This document shows, piece after piece, positions 22,988 through 34,492 of a stretch of 64,000 bases of DNA. Position 1 is the first letter of the stretch, and each line of letters opens with the position of its first letter. The position numbers and the translations under genes were made by a program. This stretch comes from Pteria penguin (taxonomy: Eukaryota; Mollusca; Bivalvia; Pterioida; Pteriidae), in NCBI GenBank assembly GCA_035048485.1, contig CM068592.1:36836001-36900000 (forward strand), in the 5' to 3' direction. The notes beneath the pieces are model-generated. The model was given only the letters and a program-made list of their open reading frames with translations, did not search any database and had not been told where the DNA came from.

Positions 22988-24935
22988 TACCACGGTGGAC
23001 ATAACTGGTTCTCAGAGAAGTGAGACTAAATGTCCAGGAGAAGTAAGTGTCACCACGGTGGGCATTACTAGTCCACAGAGAGGTGAGATTATATGTCCCG
23101 GGAGGAGTAAGCGTCACCACGGTGGACATTACTGGTCCCCAGAGAGGTGACATTATATGTCCCGGGGGAAGTAAGCGTCACCACGGTGGATATTACTGGT
23201 CCCCAGAGAGGTGACATTATATGTCCGGGAGGAGTAAGCGTCATCACGGTGGATATTACTGGTCTCCAGAGAGGTGAGATTACATGTCCGGGGGAAGTAA
23301 GCGTCACCACGGTGGATATTACTGGTCCCCACAGAGGTGAGATTATATGTACGGGAGGAGTAAGCGTCACCACGGTGGACATTACTGGTCCACAGAGAGG
23401 TGAAATTATCTGTCCGGGCCGAGTAAGCGTTACCACGGTGGACATTACTGGTCCCCAGAGAGGTGAAATTAAATGTCCGGGAGGAGTAAGTGTCACCACA
23501 GTGGACATTACTGGTTCCCAGAGAGGTGAGATTATATGTCCGGGGGAAGTCAGTGTCACCACGGTGGACATCACTGGTCCCCAGAGGGGTGAGATTATAT
23601 GTCCAGAGGAAGTAAGTGTCACCACGGTGGACATTACTAGTCCCCAGAGAAGTGAGATTAAATGTCCGGGGGAAGTAAGCGTCACCACGGTGGACATCAC
23701 TGGTCCCCAGAGGGGTGAAATTATATGTCCGGGGGAAGTAAGTGTCACCACGGTGGACATTACTGGTCCCCAGAGAGGTGAAATTATATGTCCAGAGGAA
23801 GAAAGTGTCACCACGGTGGACATTTCTAGTCCCCAGAGAAGTGAGATTAAATGTCCGGGGGAAGTAAGCGTCACCACGGTGGACATGGCTGGTCCCCAGA
23901 GGGGTGAGATTATATGTCCGGGAGGAGTAAGCGTCACCGTGGTGGACATTACTGGTCCCCAGAGAGATGGCATTACATGTCTGGGGAAGTAAGCGTCACC
24001 ACGGTGGACATCTCTGGTCCCCAGAGAGGCGAGATTAAATGTCCGGGAGGAGTAAGCGTCACCACAGTGGACATTACTAGTAACAGAGAGGTGAGATTAT
24101 ATGTCCGGGGGAAGTAAGCGTTACCACGGTGGGCATTACTGGTCTCCAGAGAGGTGAAATTAAATGTCCGGGAGGAGTAAGCGTCAACACGGTGAGCATT
24201 ACTGGTCTCCAGAGAGGTGAGATTATATGTGTGGAAGGAGTAAGCGTAACCACGGTGGACAACACTGGTCACAAGAGAGGTGAGATTATACTTCTGGGAG
24301 GAGTAAGCGTCACCACGGTGGACATTACTGGTCCCCAGAGAGCTGAGATTAAATGTCCGGGAGGAGTAAGCGGCACCACGCTGGACATTACTGGTCCACA
24401 GAGAGGTGACATTATATGTCCGGGGGAAGTAAGCGTCACCACGGTGGACATTACTGGTCCCCAGAGAGATGAGATTATATGTCCGGGTGGAGTAAGCGCC
24501 ACCACAGTGGACATTACTGGTCCCCAGAGAGGTGAGATTAAATGTCCGGGGGAAGTAAGTGTCACCACGGTGGACATTACTAGTCCCCAGAGAGGTGAGA
24601 TTATATGTCTGAGGGAAGTAAGCGTCACCACGGTGGACATTACTGGTCCCCAGAGAGATGAGATTATATGTCCGGGTGGAGTAAGCGTCACCACAGTGGA
24701 CATTACTGGTCCCCAGAGAGGTGAGATTAAATGTCCGGGGGAAGTAAGTGTCACCACGGTGGACATTACTAGTCCCAGAGAAGTGAGATTATATGTCCCA
24801 GTGGAGTAAGCGTCACCACAGTGGACATTACTGGTCTCCAGAGAGGTGAGATTAAATGTCCGGGAGGAGTAAGCGTCACCACAGTGGACATTACTAGTCC
24901 CAGAGAGATGACAGTTTATGTTCGTGAGGAGTAAG
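22988..24935. repeat. 63-bp minisatellite open on both strands
   Basis: About 31 copies of a 63-bp unit with core CACCACGGTGGACATTACTG and CCCCAGAGAGGTGAGATTAT. The length is 21 codons, so frames on both strands run for up to 294 codons. On the plus strand the repeat would read VSVTTVDITGPQRGE. Each unit has AGAG|GTGAGA and AA|GTAAGC, both good 5' splice-site matches. It probably lies within the first intron of CA-A. Confidence 0.95.
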
Positions 24936-25675
24936 CGTTGACTATATAGGCAGTCAATTATTGAAAGTCAATATAGAATTGAACATTTAATATTGATAGG
25001 TTTTATGAGATTTTGCCTAAGAAAGAAGGGTTTTACGCACCTTTAAAACGTCTCAATAATTTTAGTGGACTGAGCCAACCAATAAACAGTGTGTGTATGT
25101 GTGTGTGTGCAAGGGGGGGGGGGTGATTCAAATGATTTAGATATGAACATGCTTGCTAACTGGTATGCTATTACATGTACAAGTACATGTATTTACATGT
25201 ATATGTCCTTTATACTGCAGTTAGTCGATGCAGACGGTGTACAGCATAAGATTTACAGATCATATCAGGAAAGGTTGTCGCCCCATGGAACAAAAGCGGG
25301 ATTGATTTATATGCAGGGCAGAACTATTTATCTGATCGGTGGAAAACAGGCTAGGGCGTATTGTTAAATTTATAAATTACTATATAGAGGTAGCCAAATA
25401 CCAGAGTAGCCAGGGGAAAAGTCTTCTATTCAAAAGGGGCAGCAGCTGCACGCGTGCCTCATTCAGTAAATTTGAGAAAAATAAAATACCTAAGTCCAGT
25501 AAAGTAGCCCGGTGGTCGATCGATCGATCGATCGAAAGCGAAAAGTGCAGCGGCAAAGAATTGTTTACAGGCCGGGAGGTATTTACATGTATGCAGTGAT
25601 TTGCAAGAGACATAAATATATAGATAGATAGATAGGTATATGTATGTATGTATATATATTTGTACTTTATTTCAG
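24936..25675 (+). other. Repeat-poor stretch upstream of CA-A
   Basis: Contains a short (GT)n with a G-run at 25089-25121 and three ACATGTA motifs. After CTGCAG an open segment runs from 25222 to 25367 (LVDADGVQHKIYRSYQERLS and on, to TAA). It has an acceptor-like start but no donor that joins in frame to CA-A; it is unassigned. Confidence 0.4.
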
Positions 25676-25817
25676 GTTTGGCAGTATACATGTCTCGTGA
25701 CCTTTCAAGTTGTAGTCGTGGCTCTTCATCTTCAAAAGTCAAAAGTCTGTGGGCAGTTCACAACAGTTGCCTTAGCAACAGTTCCCTTGGTGATACTTTC
25801 ATATATCAATCGTAAAC
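25676..25817 (+). CDS. Uncertain CA-A upstream exon
   Basis: Acceptor ATTTCAG and a strong donor AAC|GTGAGT at 25818. Read in phase 0 it gives VWQYTCLVTFQVVVV then a second hydrophobic run, TVALATVPLVILSYI, and leaves phase 1, which fits exon 26488. A second frame gives a Ser-rich leader starting at ATG 25690 (MSRDLSSCSRG) and needs a weaker donor at 25790, also phase 1. Neither matches the usual carbonic anhydrase start. At most one is right. Confidence 0.35.
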
Positions 25818-26149
25818 GTGAGTGTTACGTATACATTATGTTTAATAGTACACCTGGAAAGAAAATGTGTCATTTTGGAGAACAAAATAGTTTTGTAAAT
25901 TATTCATGTACCAGAACGACAAGATGTACGTGATATTTTGAAAAACTTTTAGGACTATGTGTTGACAAAATTATTATAGATCCATTCGAAATGTATTGGA
26001 AGAACAAATTCATAGTAAGCTCGTAAAATATTAAAACCCTGTCTTTTGCCGTTTACAAGTCAAAGCCATTGTTAACGGTCTGTAGACATGACAAATTCTA
26101 TATGACTTCCATATCGAGAAATCAAGATCAAGATCAAGAAATTTTTGTA

Positions 26150-26335
26150 AAAAAAAGGGGGGGGGGGTGATTGCAGTCTCCTATGACTAATGTTTTGCAC
26201 TATTCGGTCTGGAAAGTGGGGAAGGGGGGGGGTTGCAGCCCTAAAATGGTCGAAAATGACCTTTTTCGGGGTAAATTTTTCCGACCAAAGAGTCTGTGTG
26301 TGTGTAAGGGGGGGGGGGGGGTTTGGTTGCAACCC
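26150..26335. other. G-run-rich segment
   Basis: Four runs of 8-13 G at about 26156, 26226, 26307 and nearby, separated by TTGCAGTC/TTGCAACCC-like text. It may be a TE remnant; similar G runs end the small elements at 31906 and 59774. Confidence 0.5.
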
Positions 26336-26487
26336 CTGAAACCTTGAAACCTTCTCTCTAAGTCCACAAATTCTATATGCCTTCTAATCTTCCGATTCCG
26401 GTGACAAGGAAATATACATGTAAACACAACAACATGTTTAAAGACTGAGCTCTAGCTTTCAACCTTTTATGTATTTCATCTTCTAAG

Positions 26488-26649
26488 GATCAAATCAGCG
26501 ACAGTCTCCGATCGACATCGTTACCCAGGCAACACAGACAGACGATAATATTAGAGGACTGCATATAAACTACAAAGCAGATACCGGTGCCATTATCCGG
26601 AATACGGGGCATTCTGTACAGATCAGTATCTCCAAGGACTGCAACAGTG
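26488..26649 (+). CDS. CA-A exon with QSPIDI
   Basis: Enters with two bases of a split codon, then 53 codons, leaving phase 1 at donor GTG|GTAAGT (26650). It carries the QSPIDI motif and NTGHSVQI with the shuttle His. Confidence 0.9.
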
Positions 26650-29600
26650 GTAAGTAATGGTCACAATATACATCCACTCAGCTAACCATCTGTAAACTAT
26701 TCGATTGATCCATCCATCCATCCATCCATCTGTTGCGTTTAACCTTAAATGTTGAAATCTCAGTTTAAATTGGGCTGTTTGCTGAGAATTGACCAGCAGC
26801 AAGTAGTTCTATATACATACAAGAATTAACCCTTTATCAAAGATCAAACGAGCAGTAAACAATTTGTGTAAATCTCCCAGATACACTGCTACGATTAAAC
26901 AATGATTGTGAAGAATGATTTAAAGAAAATCAAATTGATAATTAGAAGAAATTTCGACGTAGTTAACTTGGGCTCAGTATAGCTCAAAGCTGGCTCATTA
27001 TGGTTCACTGCTGATTCAGTATGGCTCACTGCTGGCTCAGTGTAGCTCACTGCTGGCGCAGTACGACTCACAAGAAGTAGCTCAGTATAGCTCACTGCTG
27101 GCGCAGTACGACTCACAAGAAGTAGCTCAGTAAAGCTCACTGCTGGTTCATTACGACTCACAGGTAGGAGCTCAGTACAGCTCACTGCGATTCAGTATGA
27201 CTCACAGGTAGGAGCTCAGTATAGCTCACTGCGATTCAGTATTGCTCACAAGTAGAAGCACACTATAACCCACTGCTGATTCAATATAGCTCACTACTGA
27301 CTCAGTATGACTCACAAGTAGGATCTCAGTATAGCTATATTGAGCTCCTACCTGTGAGCTACACTGAACTGGCTCTGTTACGACTCACAAGTAGGAGCTC
27401 TGTATAGCTCACTGCTGGCTCAATATGACTCACTAGTGAAGTAGGAGTTCAGTATAGCTCACTGCTGGCTCAGTATGACTCACAGGTAGGAGCTCAGTAA
27501 AGCACACTGCTGGCTCAGTATGACTCACAAGTAGGACTGAGCTCTGTATAGCTCACTGCTGGCTCAATATGACTCACTAGTGAAGTAGGAGTTCAGTATA
27601 GCTCACTGCTGGCTCAGCATGACTCGCAAGTAGGAGTTCAGTATAGCTCACTGATGGCTCAGCATGACTCACAAGTAGGAGCTCAGTATAGCTCACTGCT
27701 GGCTCAGCATAACTCACAAGTAGGATCTCAGTATAGCCCACTGATGGCTCAGCATGACTCACAAGTAGGAGCTCAGTATAGCTCATTGATGGCTCAGCAT
27801 GACTCACAAGTAGTAACTCAGTATAGCTCACTGCTGGCGCAGTACGACTCACAAGAAGTAGCTCAGTAAAGCTCACTGCTGGTTCATTACGACTCACAGG
27901 TAGGAGCTCAGTACAGCTCACTGCGATTCAGTATGACTCACAGGTAGGAGCTCAGTATAGCTCACTGCGATTCAGTATTGCTCACAAGTAGAAGCACACT
28001 ATAACCCACTGCTGATTCAATATAGCTCACTACTGACTCAGTATGACTCACAAGTAGGATCTCAGTATAGCTATATTGAGCTCCTACCTGTGAGCTACAC
28101 TGAACTTACTCTGTTATGACTCACAAGTAGGAGCTCTGTATAGCTCACTGCTGGCTCAATATGACTCACTAGTAAAGTAGGAGTTCAGTATAGCTCACTG
28201 CTGGCTCAGTATGACTCACAGGTAGGAGCTCAGTATAGCCCACTGATGGCTCAGCATGACTCACAAGTAGGAGCTCAGTATAGCTCATTGATGGCTCAGC
28301 ATGACTCACAAGTAGTAACTCAGTATAGCTCACTGCTGGCTCAATACGGCTCACAAGTAGTAGCTCAGTATAGCTCACTGCTGGCGCAGTACGACTCACA
28401 AGAAGTAGCTTAGTAAAGCTCACTGCTGGTTCATTACGACTCACAGGTAGGAGCTCAGTACAGCTCACTGCGATTCAGTATGACTCACAGGTAGGAGCTC
28501 AGTATAGCTCACTGCAATTCAGTATTGCTCACAAGTAGAAGCACACTATAACCCACTGCTGATTCAATATAGCTCACTACTGACTCAGTATGACTCACAA
28601 GTAGGATCTCAGTATAGCTATATTGAGCTCCTACCTGTGAGCTACACTGAACTGGCTCTGTTACGACTCACAAGTAGGAGCTCTGTATAGCTCACTGCTG
28701 GCTCAATATGACTCACTAGTGAAGTAGGAGTTCAGTATAGCTCACTGCTGGCTCAGCATGACTCACAAGCAGGAGTTCAGTATAGCTCACTGCTGGCTCA
28801 GCATGACTCGCAAGTAGGAGTTCAGTATAGCTCACTGATGGCTCAGCATAACTCACAAGTAGGATCTCAGTATAGCCCACTGTTGACTCAGCATAACTCA
28901 CAAGTAGGATCTCAGTATAGCTCACTGATGGCTCAGCATGACTCACAAGTAGGAGCTCAGTATAGCTCACTGCTGGCTCAGCATAACTCACAAGTAGGAT
29001 CTCAGAATAGCCCACTGATGGCTCAGCATGACTCACAAGTAGGAGCTCAGTGTAGCTCATTGATGGCTCAGCATGACTCATAAGTAGGAGCTCAGTATAG
29101 CTCACTGCTGGCTCAGCATAACTCACAAGTAGGATCTCAGTATAGCCCACTGATGGCTCAGCATGACTCACAAGTAGGAGCTCAGTATAGCTCACTGCTG
29201 GCTCTGAACGACTCACAGGTAGTAACTCAGTATAGCTCTGTACTGGCTCTCAAGTACGGGTTCCGTAAACTGAAGATTTGGGCACAGTCATCTCGATTAG
29301 CCTTATAACTATTACTTGCGAAATAATATTTATTGCTGACAAAGGCATTGTACAGGGAAGGTTTATTCAGCCACTCCTTTACGTTTTTTTCGGGCTTTTC
29401 TACCTAACCCTAACAGCATTGCTAATGACGGGTCTCTCGCCATCATTTATAGTCTGGTGAAATTTTCATTGCTTTTAATGGCCAGATTACTGTCATGTTC
29501 TATTTTTTGAATTTACTTGGGAGGTGGTAAATACAAACATTACATGTTCTAATTTTTGTATTTACCACCCCCAAGCAAATTCAAAAATTAGAACATGACA

Positions 29601-32600
29601 TTACAATAAATGAGCGTATTCGATTGGTTTAAAAGTGAAGCCTTTCTGATTGGTTACTTCAATAATGTATTTTCAATCCGTTTTCTGTTACAATGATTTA
29701 GCTGGAATAAACTGTGATAAAAGAAACAACACAAACACTCTTTGCCGCAAAAGTGTGTTTGTGTTGTTTCTTTTTGTGTTGTTTCTTTTAGTGTATTTTA
29801 CTTCCCTTTGGAGGACTACTTATTCTATCTTAAACTGTGATAATTACAAATCTACAAACGTTTCACATCCATTCATCCATCCATCCATCCTTTATACTTA
29901 CCATGTACATATACAGTCATCAGCGGCGGGCCACTGAGTGATGAATACACACTGGTACAGTTTCACTTCCACTGGGGACATGGCGAGGGGAGGGGCGGAG
30001 AGCACACGATAGATGGACAGCAATATGACGCTGAAGTATGCATCTTCCATCTACTTTATTAAACAAACATCTATTTCTAAACAATTGTTGTTTAAAATTG
30101 AATATACATCTATTTGTTATTGTGTTGTGTTAATCATTAAATCAGATAAGTAAAATTTTGAAGTATTTGTGACATCGGAAAACATTTATGTAATAAAACG
30201 TTTGCGTTTCCATAGCTACATTTCGTACACTTCAAATCGGAGTATGGGAGTTTTGCTGACGCACTAAACAAGGACGATGGTTTAGCGGTGTTGGCGATAA
30301 TGATCAAAGTACGTCAATATCTTTTTAAAGAACACAAAATACTTCTTGATTGATTTGTTGGAATGTCAGTTCATGTATACTACTTGATAATTAGGGCTTT
30401 TTGGTACAAAAGTGTGGATTTCATGGTATATGTTTACTACTTGATTAGTGTGGATTTCATGGTCCATTTTTACTACTTGATTAGTGTGGATTTCATGGTA
30501 TATGTTTACTACTTGATTAGTATGGATTTCATGGTATATGTTTACCACTTGGTTTGTGGGGATTTCATGGTATATGTTTACTACTTGATTAGTGTGGATT
30601 TCATGGTATATGTTTACCACTTGTTTTGTGGGGATTTCATGGTACATGTTTACTACTTGATTAGTGGGGATTTCATGGTATATGTTTACTACTTGATTAG
30701 TGTGGATTTCATGGTATATGTTTACTACTTGATTAGTGTGGATTTCATGGTATATGTTTACTACTTGATTAGTGGGGATTTCATGGTATATGTTTACTAC
30801 TTGGTATGTGGGGATTTCATGGTCCATGTTTACTACTTAATTTGTAGGGATTTCATGGTCCATGTTTACTACTTGATTATTGGGGATTTCATGGTATATG
30901 TTTACTACTTGATTAGTGGGGATTTCATGGTATATGTTAACTACTTGATTAGTGGGGATTTCATGTTATAAGTTTACTACTTGGTTTGTGGGGATTTCAT
31001 GGTACATGTTTACTACTTGATTAGTAGGGATCTCATGGTATATGTTAACTACTTGATTAGTGGGGATTTCATGTTATGTGTTAACTACTTGATTAGTGGG
31101 GTTATCGTGGTACATATGTACTACTTCTTTAGTGATAATTTCATGGTAGATAAAGATCGCTTGTGTAGTTCTCAGCAATGAGTAGTAGTGAGAAAAACCC
31201 TAACGGGAACCAACCGACTGACCTTCTGCTGGTGGAGGGATGTACTTCGTCATTGATGTTGACCAGGAATGGAACCCAAACAGGCGATCAGACACTTTTA
31301 ACTTTGAGCACTGAAAACCAAATTCTTTAAATAGTAAGAGTACATGGTCATGTACATAAACTGGACGTTAAAACAACAAAACTTTCAAAGAAAAAATCGA
31401 TATGTATGTTTGAAAGTAATTTTACAATCCATGCCCCTGGTTGTATTATATGTATCATTCAAAGGGAACGGTTAGATTTAGATACACTGGATCTGTTGTA
31501 TGCTACATATTGGGACAGTTTGATATAGATGCCATTGATTTATTGAATTAGATATGATATATTTTAGTAAATATAAGGATCGAGTATGTACCCATAAGAT
31601 GTTATTTAATGTATTCATAGGTTGGTGAAGAAAACCTAGGTATAAACCAAGTGACGTCATCACTTTGTGATATCACTAAGTGTGGTGGATCTACTAGCCA
31701 GCGGGAGATGAGAGGGTCCCTAGACTGTACTGCACTCATGCCAGGTGGAGTCATCCCTTTTTGAAGCTTATTATAAAATATAGATATGAGAAGTTTAAAA
31801 GAAATAAATTCAGGAAATGTACAATCTTCAAAATTCACAAAAATGAAATTATTATGGACAGACTATGTAAACTCCAAGATGAAGCACTTCAATATCTAAG
31901 AGTTTCAGTGGCGGATCAAGGATTTCCGAAAAGAGGCCCCACATGTGTATTAGCCAAACTACTCAGCCATTTTTGGTGCAAAATCTGGATTTTTACTAGT
32001 AAATATGTGGCCAAAAAGGGGGGGGGGGGCGCCACTGAGTTTTGTAAATACAAATGAAAATATAATAAGTTTGAAAACGAATAGATTCTTAAAACATACT
32101 ATTAGGAAATCCAACATAATTGATTATTATGGTTAACTTGACATTGTGTTTTCAGCTAATCTAAATGAATATTTCACATACCTCGGATCGTTGACCACGC
32201 CCCCGTTTACAGAGTCAGTCACGTGGATTGTGTTTTCAGAAGCTGTTGAGATATCTAAGCAGCAGGTACAGTATCATACATTTTTGGTGTTTTTTGTTTG
32301 TTTGTTTGTTTGTTTTGGGGTTGTTTTGTTTATTTGTTTGTTTTTTGATAGGTGTTCATGATAAATTTTTCTTATTTGCAATTGTAAAGTAAATATTTTT
32401 AATTTCAAATCACGACTTGATGTAGTGGTTATCACTTGAGTTGTTGTACTGGGGATCAGAGTTCGATTCAGAGAGCCACTTGTTTAAAACTTTAACAAGT
32501 TAAATTATCCAATGGTTACATCGTCTTACTGTTTCTTTAAAATAAGAAGACATTTTGCAATGGTTAACGGCTTTGATGCATGTGTCAGTTACAGTACATG

Positions 32601-32668
32601 TATATTAATATAGGCGTATTGTACAGTAACTTGTATACTTATAAAAGGAACTTTAATAGCGCTCTCTC

Positions 32669-32701
<33 letters not shown>

Positions 32702-33280
32702 CTGTGTTTTCGTTAATTTGTTTGGTTTAGATAAATTTAAAGTTTTCATAGTGTTTATAATAACACCTTTTAAACAAGCACAAGTAGGAAATATAACAAC
32801 AATGCTCACTATTCAAAAAAGTCGGATCAACCATGGGTCAATGCAAGTCGCTAAAGACAGTTTTCACAGTGTATATGATAACATCTTTTATACACAAGTA
32901 GGAAGTATAACAACAACGTTCATTATTCAAAAATGTCGGATCAACCGTGGGTCAATGCAAGTCGCTAAAGAATAAAAGAGGTCAAATATAAAAGCACAAG
33001 AAAGCGACAAACGACACTAAAATAAAGAAATTTGTCAAATTTTCGAGGCGATCTGCCCCTTCCTCGGGACAAAACAAAAAACAACTGTCTGTCTGTATGT
33101 ATGTATGTGTGTATGTATGTATGTATGTATGCATGTATGTATGTATGTATGTATGTATGTATGTATGTATGTATGTATGTATGTATGTATGTATATATGT
33201 ACATGTATGCACGCACGCATGTATGTAGGTAGGTAAGTATAAATATATATGCGCCATCATTATCTTTAACAAACTAAAGA

Positions 33281-33314
<34 letters not shown>

Positions 33315-33547
33315 CTTCTTTAATTTGTTTGGTTTTGATACGACAAAGCTTTTACAGTGTTTATGATAACACCTTTTAAATGTTTTCTTAGCTGTTACAG
33401 TTTGAAGATATAAAAATACTGGATTGAGGTTTCTTGTTATAGATGGAGAACTTCCGAAAACTGGAGGACGAGCACGGTAAATCTATGGGGGACAACTTCC
33501 GGGAGGTGCAGCCATTACATGGGCGCATTGTGAAGAACTCGTTTTAA
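26488..33547 (+). CDS. Alpha-carbonic anhydrase A (CA-A)
   Basis: Alpha-carbonic anhydrases catalyse reversible hydration of CO2 at a zinc ion; in molluscs they serve pH control and shell mineralisation. Exons 26488-26649, 29917-30035, 30216-30308, 31621-31744, 32156-32265 and 33443-33547 join in frame to a TAA. Visible motifs: [17 protein letters not shown], where the His sits at the proton-shuttle position (H64 in human CA II); QFHFHWG with zinc ligands H94 and H96; GGEHTIDG with E106; DAELHFVHF with E117, the third zinc ligand H119 and H122; LGSLTTPP with T199/T200; and VTWIV. The active site is therefore complete. The first ~30 residues of a normal CA (the WGY part) were not found; the true start is unresolved (see 22679 and 25676). 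No signal peptide or membrane anchor is seen, and the C-terminus VKNSF resembles cytosolic forms. An AATAAA lies at 33844. Confidence 0.93.
26950..29240. repeat. 45-bp repeat with higher-order blocks
   Basis: About 50 units of a 45-bp repeat with core TATAGCTCACTGCTGGCTCA and ATGACTCACAAGTAGGAG. A block of several hundred bp recurs starting near 27150, 27890 and 28435. Each block holds one short segment in inverted orientation (TATTGAGCTCCTACCTGTGA near 27337, 28075 and 28620). Minus-strand frames of 96-166 codons are by-products. It fills the CA-A intron 26650-29916. Confidence 0.95.
29492..29599. mobile_element. 108-bp hairpin (MITE-like)
   Basis: Left arm 29492-29537 (starts GTCATGTTCTATTTTTTGAA) and right arm 29554-29599 are inverted copies with few mismatches, separated by about 16 bp. 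Confidence 0.75.
29723..29772. repeat. Short inverted repeat
   Basis: AAAGAAACAACACAAACAC pairs with GTGTTTGTGTTGTTTCTTT-like sequence about 14 bp downstream. Confidence 0.7.
29917..30035 (+). CDS. CA-A exon with zinc ligands H94/H96
   Basis: Acceptor ATATACAG; two bases complete a Val codon, then 39 codons [10 protein letters not shown] to GQQYDAE, donor GAA|GTATGC. QFHFHWG and GGEHTIDG are the alpha-CA signature. A nearer AG (29923) was rejected because it would bring a stop into frame. Confidence 0.95.
30216..30308 (+). CDS. CA-A exon with zinc ligand H119
   Basis: 31 codons, phase 0 to 0: [11 protein letters not shown] to LAVLAIMIK, with the third zinc ligand in ELHFVH. The donor is AAA|GTACGT. 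Confidence 0.95.
30380..31130. repeat. 36-bp minisatellite
   Basis: About 20 copies of a 36-bp unit with core GATTTCATGGTATATGTTTA, starting about 70 bp after a CA-A donor. Since 36 is a multiple of 3, a 202-codon plus frame and a 153-codon minus frame are open; both are by-products. Confidence 0.95.
31621..31744 (+). CDS. CA-A exon [10 protein letters not shown]
   Basis: 41 codons plus one base; acceptor ATTCATAG, donor CAG|GTGGAG. VGEEN and the closing DCTALMP match the segment between the H119 and TTPP exons in alpha-CAs. Confidence 0.88.
31906..32037. mobile_element. Small MITE with CAGTGGCG ends
   Basis: Begins CAGTGGCGGATCAAGGATTT and ends with a 12-13 bp G run then CGCCACTG. The sequence ACTCAGCCATTTTTGGTGC inside matches the copy at 35515-35714. 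It lies in the CA-A intron 31745-32155. Confidence 0.75.
32156..32265 (+). CDS. CA-A exon with LTTPP
   Basis: Two bases plus 36 codons: [16 protein letters not shown] to ISKQQ, acceptor TTTTCAG, donor CAG|GTACAG. It holds T199/T200 and VTWIV. Confidence 0.95.
32410..32490 (+). mobile_element. Possible tRNA-like SINE fragment
   Basis: TGTAGTGGTTATCAC resembles a box A and AGAGTTCGATTCAGAG a box B at tRNA-like spacing. There is no clear body. Confidence 0.35.
32661..32705. repeat. (CT)n microsatellite
   Basis: A CT-rich run with CTGT interruptions. A similar run followed by (GT)n lies at 33282-33315. Confidence 0.9.
32735..32970. repeat. Imperfect direct repeat of about 110 bp
   Basis: The segment with AGTTTTCATAGTGTTTATAA and GGGTCAATGCAAGTCGCTAAAG at 32739-32858 recurs at 32859-32970 with substitutions. 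Confidence 0.75.
33093..33240. repeat. (ATGT)n microsatellite
   Basis: About 35 ATGT units with scattered GCATGT and ACGC variants. Overlapping open frames in several phases are by-products. Confidence 0.95.
33443..33547 (+). CDS. CA-A terminal exon
   Basis: 34 codons plus [15 protein letters not shown] to GRIVKNSF, acceptor GTTATAG. It has the same 105-bp length as the last exon of CA-B. It ends in the basic VK.SF typical of cytosolic CAs. Confidence 0.92.
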   Translation: MENFRKLEDEHGKSMGDNFREVQPLHGRIVKNSF

Positions 33548-34296
33548 TTCGTGTTTATAGTTTAGTATTTATGACGATTACATTGTGTGTGACGACAGCC
33601 ATCGTATGAATTATCTGCCTGTGTCTGAGGTGTGAACATGTACCGATGAAGATCTACGAAACAAAAGGAGTTTAATATTTATTTTTTGATGATTATTATT
33701 CTGTTTTATTTTGTTATAAAATAAGAGAGTTCGTAATAATTATAAAAGCAATCTGATTAAAATATTGCGTATAAAGCAATGGGGCAAACAGAGAAGCGGA
33801 CTAAAGATATGGTTTTAATCAGATTGTTATAAAAGTAAACTTGAATAAATATATAAATCCATTTGTTTTGGGATTTTTATGTACTACAAACCTCAGTTGA
33901 CGAATGGGCTAATGAACTGCATTGTACTCGCTGTATGCTCTCATCAGATTATCTGACAGAGAAACTTTGTTCTCTTTATATAATTATCAACTAGAGAGGT
34001 CCTGAAACATGAAACAGCATTGAATTCATTCAAATATCCAGTATCCAAATTACGCTGTTGAACTTTATATGAGAGACGAAGAAAGGAAGCAGGGTAAAAG
34101 ACGAAGAACGGACAAAACTGAGAGGATCGGGCTTGTGATAATTTATTTTGTTTATTAAACATAGCACCTATATTACCATATTACCTTATATACCAACATT
34201 ACCTATAGACATCTCATTTATATCTTACCTTGATGTTACCTATATGTCTATATGTTACCTAAATATACTAGTGATAAGTGATTAGATTTTAGGTAA
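33548..34296. other. CA-A 3' flank
   Basis: A candidate polyadenylation signal AATAAA lies at 33844-33849. No other gene is recognised. Confidence 0.55.
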
Positions 34297-34492
34297 GCGG
34301 ACGTAGCTCAATCGGCTGAGTGTATGGCTCGTCACCGAGGTTCCGGGTTCGATTCCCGCCGGTGATTTGTCGGTGTTCTGTCTTTAGGATGGGGCAGTGA
34401 ATCCGAGGTCACATGTTACGGTAGCGGAGAAAGCCACTGATCTACAATGTACTTAAGTGTAGGGGAAATTTTTACCTTTGGCTTCGATCAGT
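34297..34492 (+). mobile_element. tRNA-derived SINE, family 2
   Basis: The head GCGGACGTAGCTCAATCGGC plus GGTTCGATTCCCGCC gives clear A and B boxes, but the 3' acceptor half does not pair, so it is not a tRNA gene. The body contains GTGTTCTGTCTTTAGGATG, shared with family 1. Confidence 0.75.

Noticed and set aside
25222..25367. Possible exon LVDADGVQHKIYRSYQ after CTGCAG
   Set aside because: No in-frame donor that joins to a CA-A exon and no recognised homology; left unassigned.
30363..30971. 202-codon plus frame with repeated [10 protein letters not shown]
   Set aside because: The 36-bp unit is a multiple of three and the frame stops when the array changes; it lies inside a CA-A intron.
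34297..34370. tRNA-like sequence with A and B boxes
   Set aside because: The acceptor ends do not pair and a SINE body follows, so it is called a SINE head, not a tRNA gene.
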